A DNA stretch of 64,000 bases from JACVRW01 sp963812415. Its GTDB lineage: Bacteria > Actinomycetota > Thermoleophilia > Solirubrobacterales > Thermoleophilaceae. A program made the translations under genes and the position numbers. Shown here one piece after another: positions 60,307 to 64,000 of this stretch. Positions within the stretch are counted from its first letter, which is position 1. The number at the start of each line of letters is the position of its first letter. The notes beneath the pieces were generated by a model. The model did no database searches, was not told the DNA's origin, and saw only the letters and a program-made list of their open reading frames with translations. Location of the stretch: assembly GCA_963812415.1 (NCBI GenBank), contig CAWEVH010000028.1, positions 1-64,000 of the forward strand. Direction: 5' to 3'.

Positions 60307-61347
60307 GTGGAGGTCCGCGCACGCAGAGCCAGCCTGAATCTCGCCGAGGAGTTCGGCATCGCGCGCGGCTCGCGCACCACCCAGTCGGTCGTCCAGGTGG
60401 AGCTCGAGCATGAGGGGACGGTGGGACTGGGCGAGGCCGCGCCGGTCTACTACCGGGGCGAGACGATCGACTCCGCCGCGGAGTTCCTCGCGGCCGCGGC
60501 GCCACCGCTGCTCGGCGACGACCCGTTCGCGCTCGAGGCGATCGGCGCGCGGCTCGCCGGCGTGGGGGGCGAGGCCGCCGCCAGGGCGGCCCTCGACGCC
60601 GCGCTCCACGACTGGGTCGGCAAGCGGCTCGGCGTGCCGGTGTGGCGGCTGCTCGGCCTCTCGCCCGAGGCCCCTCCCACCTCGTACACGATCGGGATCG
60701 ACACGGTCGAGGGCACTCGCGACCGGGCCCGGCGGGCGCGCGCGTGGCGGGCGCTCAAGGTGAAGGTGGGCGGCACCGAGGACCTGGCGCGCCTCGAGGC
60801 CGTCCGAGCCGAGTCCGGGGCGGCCCTGCGCGTCGACGCCAACGAGGGCTGGACGCTCGAGTCGGCGCGCGAGCTGATGCCCGCGCTGCTCGAGCTCGGG
60901 GTCGAGCTGGTGGAACAGCCGTTCCCGGCGGACGACCTCGATTCGTTCCGCGCCCTGCGCGAGCTCGACCGGCGACCGCCCGTGGTCGTCGACGAGGGCT
61001 GCCATGACCTCGGCGACGTGGCGGCCGTGGCGGGCTACGCCGACGGCATCAACATCAAGCTCGCCAAGTCGGGGGGCCTGCGCGAGGCGCTCAGGATGAT
61101 CGCCGCCGCGCGCGCGCTCGGGCTCGGGGTGATGCTGGGCTGCATGGTCGAGTCGCAGCTCGGGATCGCGCCTGCGGCCGCGATCGCCTCGCTCGCCGAC
61201 TGGGTCGATCTGGACGGCCACCTGCTGCTGGCGGACGAGCCGTTCACGGGACTCCGGCTCGAGGCGGGGCGCGTGCTGCCGGGCCCGGCCGCCGGTCTCG
61301 GGGTCGCGCCGGCGCCCGCACCGGCCGCGACGCAGGCGCCCGCATGA
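60307..61347 (+). CDS. dgcA: Enolase-superfamily racemase (DgcA/dipeptide epimerase type)
   Basis: 346 aa from GTG 60307 (earlier starts would overlap the divergent small gene). It has the muconate-lactonizing subgroup layout: the KxK motif in ALKVKVGG, metal ligands in RVDANEGW, EQPF and DEGCHD, and the second catalytic Lys in INIKLAKSGG. These residues also fit L-Ala-D/L-Glu epimerases. The next gene is a DUF1611 protein, so the pair matches the DgcA-DgcN module, in which DgcA racemises N-acetyl-D-glutamate. A peptidoglycan-peptide epimerase role is the alternative. It overlaps dgcN (ATGA). Confidence 0.85.
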   Translation: MEVRARRASLNLAEEFGIARGSRTTQSVVQVELEHEGTVGLGEAAPVYYRGETIDSAAEFLAAAAPPLLGDDPFALEAIGARLAGVGGEAAARAALDAALHDWVGKRLGVPVWRLLGLSPEAPPTSYTIGIDTVEGTRDRARRARAWRALKVKVGGTEDLARLEAVRAESGAALRVDANEGWTLESARELMPALLELGVELVEQPFPADDLDSFRALRELDRRPPVVVDEGCHDLGDVAAVAGYADGINIKLAKSGGLREALRMIAAARALGLGVMLGCMVESQLGIAPAAAIASLADWVDLDGHLLLADEPFTGLRLEAGRVLPGPAAGLGVAPAPAPAATQAPA

Positions 61348-62399
61348 GCAAGGTCAGGCTCGCGGTCTTCGCGGAGGGGCTCTTCCGCAGGCACACGGGC
61401 AAGACCGCCCACGGCGTGATCCGCTACGGCACGCGCGAGGTGGTGGCGGTGATCGACTCCACCGAGGCGGGACGCACCGCGGACGAGGTGGAGCCGTTCT
61501 GCATGCGCCCGGTCCCGATCGTGGCGAGCGTGAGCGAGGCGATCGCGCGGGGCGCGGATGCGCTCCTGATCGGGGTGGCGCCGTCCGGCGGCAAGCTCGA
61601 CCCTGCCTGGCGGCCCGCGCTGCTCGAGGCGATCGACGCCGGCCTCGACCTCGAGGCGGGTCTCCACACCCAGCTGGGGAACGATCCCGAGCTGGCCGCT
61701 GCCGCCGAGCTCGCGGGCGTCGAGCTGCGCGACCTGCGCGCGGCGCCGCTCGACCTGACGGTCCCGCAGGGCCCGGAGAGCCGCCCGCCGGGCGTCCGCG
61801 TGGTGCACAGCGTCGGCTCGGACACGGTGATCGGGAAGAAGGTCGTGACGCTCGAGCTCGACCGCGTGGCTCGCGAGCGCGGCCTGCGCTCGGTCTACGT
61901 CCCGACCGGGCAGACGGGGGTGGCGATCGCGGGCTGGGGGATCGCGGTGGACCACGTGATCTCGGACTACGTGGCGGGCGCCGCCGAGCGGCTCGTGCAC
62001 GAGGGCTCGGAGCACGGCGACCTGCTGTTCGTGGAGGGTCAGGGCGGGCTCTTCCACCCCGCCTACTCGGGGGTCACCCTCGGGCTGCTCCACGGCTCGG
62101 CGCCGGACCTGCTGGTGCTGGTGCACAAGGCGGGCGCCACCGGCATCCGCAACTACCCCTACCTCCCGATCCCACCGCTCCCGGAGCTGATCGCCGCCTA
62201 CGAGGCGGTGACCGCGAGGGTGAGGCCCGCGAAGGTCGCCGCGATCGCGCTCAACACGAGCGACCTCGACGACGTGGCCGCCCGGAACGCCATCGCCGCC
62301 GCCGAGCGCGACACGGGTCTCACCGCCGACGACGTGGTGCGCTTCGGCCCCGAGCGGGTGCTCGACGCCGTCCTCGACGCCCTCGGCAGCGGCCCCTAG
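61344..62399 (+). CDS. dgcN: DUF1611 protein, DgcN type
   Basis: 351 aa. N-terminal domain (VRLAVFAEGLFRRHTGKTAHGV) followed by a P-loop-like domain: VGSDTVIGKKVVTLEL, VPTGQTGVAIAGWGIAVDHVISD and FVEGQGGLFHPAYS. DUF1611 proteins of this kind were described as D-glutamate N-acetyltransferases (DgcN) working with DgcA in D-glutamate use. The ATGA overlap with dgcA supports a joint pathway. D-glutamate could come from peptidoglycan turnover. The assignment depends on context and recalled family knowledge. Confidence 0.85.
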   Translation: MSKVRLAVFAEGLFRRHTGKTAHGVIRYGTREVVAVIDSTEAGRTADEVEPFCMRPVPIVASVSEAIARGADALLIGVAPSGGKLDPAWRPALLEAIDAGLDLEAGLHTQLGNDPELAAAAELAGVELRDLRAAPLDLTVPQGPESRPPGVRVVHSVGSDTVIGKKVVTLELDRVARERGLRSVYVPTGQTGVAIAGWGIAVDHVISDYVAGAAERLVHEGSEHGDLLFVEGQGGLFHPAYSGVTLGLLHGSAPDLLVLVHKAGATGIRNYPYLPIPPLPELIAAYEAVTARVRPAKVAAIALNTSDLDDVAARNAIAAAERDTGLTADDVVRFGPERVLDAVLDALGSGP

Positions 62400-62626
62400 G
62401 GCGTCCGAGGCGGTCCGGCCGTCCCGGGCGGTCCAGGCCGGCCGCCCCCGGGCTCGCGGTCGCGCGCCGCGACCTCCTCGAGCCGCTCGAGCCTGTCGGC
62501 GCCGAGCGCCGAGCGCGAGGCCGGCGCCACCCGGGCGAGCGCGTAGCGCCGTCGCACCGCGCCGGGGCGAGCCGGCGCCTCCCCGGGCCTCGGAACCGGC
62601 ACGAGCGTGTAGCGGCGCGGCTCCAT
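62396..62626 (-). CDS. Small basic protein, doubtful
   Basis: 76 aa, rich in Arg, Pro and Ala (EPRRYTLVPVPRPGEAPARPG). ATG 62626 is 1 nt beyond the stop of the PucR-type gene, so coupling is possible. No family is seen. Its stop overlaps that of dgcN by 4 nt. It may be a real small gene or an ORF by chance. Confidence 0.4.
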   Translation of the reverse strand: MEPRRYTLVPVPRPGEAPARPGAVRRRYALARVAPASRSALGADRLERLEEVAARDREPGGGRPGPPGTAGPPRTP

Positions 62627-62627
62627 C

Positions 62628-63734
62628 TCAGCGCGGCAGCGACGGGGCGATGATGCGGTACGCCTTGAGGCCGAGCCCGAGGCGCTCGCGGTCCTCGCTG
62701 CGCAGCGGGTCGAGGCCGCTCAGCTCCTTGACCCGGTCGAGCCGGTAGCCGACCGTGTGCCGGTGGGCGTGGATCGCCTGGGCGGTGGCGGCCATGTTGC
62801 AGTTGTTGTCGAGGTAGGCGGCGAGCGTGCCCACCAGGTCGGTGGCGTACTGCTCGTCGTAGCGGACGAGCGCCGCGACGGTGTCCTCGTAGAAGCTGCG
62901 CACCTCGTGCGGGTGGCTTGCGAGCACCCGGAACAGGAGCCGGTAGGTGCCCTCTCCGATCTCGCCGCCGGGCGGTCCCCCGCCCGCGGCCGTGACGCCG
63001 AGCACGAGCTCCGCCTCCTCGAGGGCGCGTCGCAACTCGGCGGCGCCGCTGCGGTGAGAGGAGACCCCCACCCCGGCGTGGCGGCTCAGCCTGGCGGCGG
63101 CGCGGCGCGCGAGCTCGGGCTCTCCGGGCAGCAGGGCGTAGACCTTGCCGTCCACGGTCTGCGCGAGCGCGCCTGGCGCCTCCGCGAGGATCGAGGCCGT
63201 GAGCCGGCCAGGGCCGCGCCCGTTCGGATCGACGCAGAGCGCCACGTACCCGGCATCGAGGTCACAACCGAGCCTCACTGCGCGGCGCAGCAGCTCCGCC
63301 GGCTCGAGCTCGGCGCGCGACAACACCTCCTCGAGGAACGAGCCGCGCAGCGACTGCTCGGTCTCGTCGCGCGCCTCTGCCACGGCCACCTCGGTGAGCG
63401 CTGCGATCGCCGCCATGTGCAGGTAGTCCGCCGAGTCGGGGCGGCCGCGGCCGAGCAGCAGCACGGCCCCGAGCTCGCGCCCGCCCGACGCGATCGGAAC
63501 CTCTGAGTGGATCTCGCCGGGGGGCTCGGGGCGCGCACCGGCGAGCCGGGCGCTCACGTAGCGCTCGAGCCGACCCCACTTCTCGAGCACCACCCCGAGC
63601 CGCGGCACGATCACAGCCACGGGGGCGCCCGCGTGCGAGGAGGCGATCTCCGCCACTCGCTCGAGGCCGTCTCCCGCCAGCACGGCGCCCACCATCTCCA
63701 GGTGGGCACCGCGCGGGCTGGGGGGAGGGGCCAC
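62628..63734 (-). CDS. PucR/CdaR-type regulator
   Basis: 368 aa. The N-terminal part is a sensor-like domain (VGAVLAGDGLERVAEIASSHAGAPVAVIVPRLG, with GAF-like strands). The C-terminal PucR helix-turn-helix (LVGTLAAYLDNNCNMAATAQAIHAHRHTVGYRLDRVKEL) is typical of the family. Such proteins control catabolic operons in response to small metabolites. It is convergent with dgcAN and adjacent; it could regulate that pathway or the upstream genes beyond the window edge. Confidence 0.85.
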   Translation of the reverse strand: MAPPPSPRGAHLEMVGAVLAGDGLERVAEIASSHAGAPVAVIVPRLGVVLEKWGRLERYVSARLAGARPEPPGEIHSEVPIASGGRELGAVLLLGRGRPDSADYLHMAAIAALTEVAVAEARDETEQSLRGSFLEEVLSRAELEPAELLRRAVRLGCDLDAGYVALCVDPNGRGPGRLTASILAEAPGALAQTVDGKVYALLPGEPELARRAAARLSRHAGVGVSSHRSGAAELRRALEEAELVLGVTAAGGGPPGGEIGEGTYRLLFRVLASHPHEVRSFYEDTVAALVRYDEQYATDLVGTLAAYLDNNCNMAATAQAIHAHRHTVGYRLDRVKELSGLDPLRSEDRERLGLGLKAYRIIAPSLPR

Positions 63735-63783
63735 GGCACTCAGATCGCGGGCGGCCAGCGCTCCGTCCTCCGTGACACGGGGC

Positions 63784-64000
63784 TCACGCGCCCGCTCCGT
63801 TCACACTCGCCCCCTCGGCGTCGTGCGCCTGGAGGACGGCCTCACCCTCCTCGCCGGTGCGAATGCGGATGGCGTCCTCGACTGGGAGCACGAAGAGCTT
63901 GCCGTCGCCGACGGAGCCGGTCCGGGCGTGCCTGAGGATCACCTCCTTGATCACGCCGACGTCCTTCGTCTCGACCACGCACTCGAGCTTGAGCTTCGGC
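63784..64000 (-). CDS. PII-family regulator (GlnB/GlnK), 5' end outside window
   Basis: The visible C-terminal part (about 72 codons) reads PKLKLECVVETKDVGVIKEVI, then TGSVGDGKLFVLPVEDAIRIRTGEEGEAVL. The GDGK-F-V-LPVE-x-AIRIRTGE signature is that of PII nitrogen signal proteins. The T-loop lies mostly beyond the window edge. A tail of 15 residues (HDAEGASVNGAGA) follows the normal end. It may be cotranscribed with the PucR-type gene 49 nt downstream. In many genomes glnB/glnK lies next to an ammonium transporter, which would be outside this window. Confidence 0.85.
   Translation of the reverse strand, partial: PKLKLECVVETKDVGVIKEVILRHARTGSVGDGKLFVLPVEDAIRIRTGEEGEAVLQAHDAEGASVNGAGA

Overview
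The window is very GC-rich, densely packed DNA with GTG starts, frequent 1-8 nt gene overlaps and clear actinobacterial markers: an actinobacterial-type integration host factor, a full Mce lipid-import operon with six MlaD-type subunits, a CGNR zinc-finger regulator, and bicovalent BBE-type flavoprotein and MMPL families. My best guess, from general knowledge and without any search, is a deep-branching actinomycete such as Thermoleophilia/Solirubrobacterales. I found no rRNA, tRNA, CRISPR array, transposase or phage gene.

Layout. 1-2.9 kb is a rearranged patch. It holds a 3' remnant of an MMPL transporter, a duplicated 3' end of an SDR gene, a secreted protein, and two dehydrogenase genes bracketed by two copies of a 39-bp palindrome. 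3-12 kb carries an acyl-CoA dehydrogenase, a Ca2+/H+ exchanger, ClpP, an SRPBCC-ArsR pair with a twin operator, LysE- and TerC-type membrane proteins, an aldo/keto reductase and a lipoprotein. 11.5-17.5 kb carries a secreted C5-epimerase, an ArsA-type ATPase, a sulfatase-fold lipoprotein with Thr at the nucleophile position, and an EVE-domain operon. 17.5-25.7 kb has a BBE-type oxidoreductase, an MFS pump, a citrate synthase, a GNAT enzyme, a MOSC protein and a MoxR/VWA pair. 25.7-28.3 kb is a TPP-riboswitch-controlled ThiZ-ThiX-ThiY importer. 28.3-41.2 kb contains MsrB, an AlkA-type glycosylase, a GNAT-like/AOS-family pair (possible sphingoid-lipid chemistry), a large zinc carboxypeptidase, EamA, AzlCD with an Lrp regulator, CGNR and pyruvate kinase. 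41.3-47.4 kb carries mIHF and a minus-strand operon led by an MMPL transporter. 47.7-59.1 kb is the nine-gene Mce operon (two permeases, ATPase, six MlaD proteins), closed by a very strong hairpin. 59.2-64 kb has a lipoprotein, a small Cys-rich protein, a putative D-glutamate module (dgcA-dgcN), a PucR-type regulator and the end of a PII protein.

A striking property is the number of conserved genes broken by a single net frame change: arsA, the MFS gene (twice), the citrate synthase, the MOSC gene, thiX, an MBL-fold gene, a small membrane gene and probably azlC. Both halves keep full family conservation and several sites lie in G or C runs, so I suspect sequence or assembly errors rather than true decay. 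These genes are marked pseudogene only in that sense.

The parts most worth following up are the palindrome-flanked patch, the 169-bp inverted-repeat element at 13.0-13.2 kb, a REP-like intergenic hairpin family with five copies, the Thr-type sulfatase homologue, and the GNAT-like/AOS pair.
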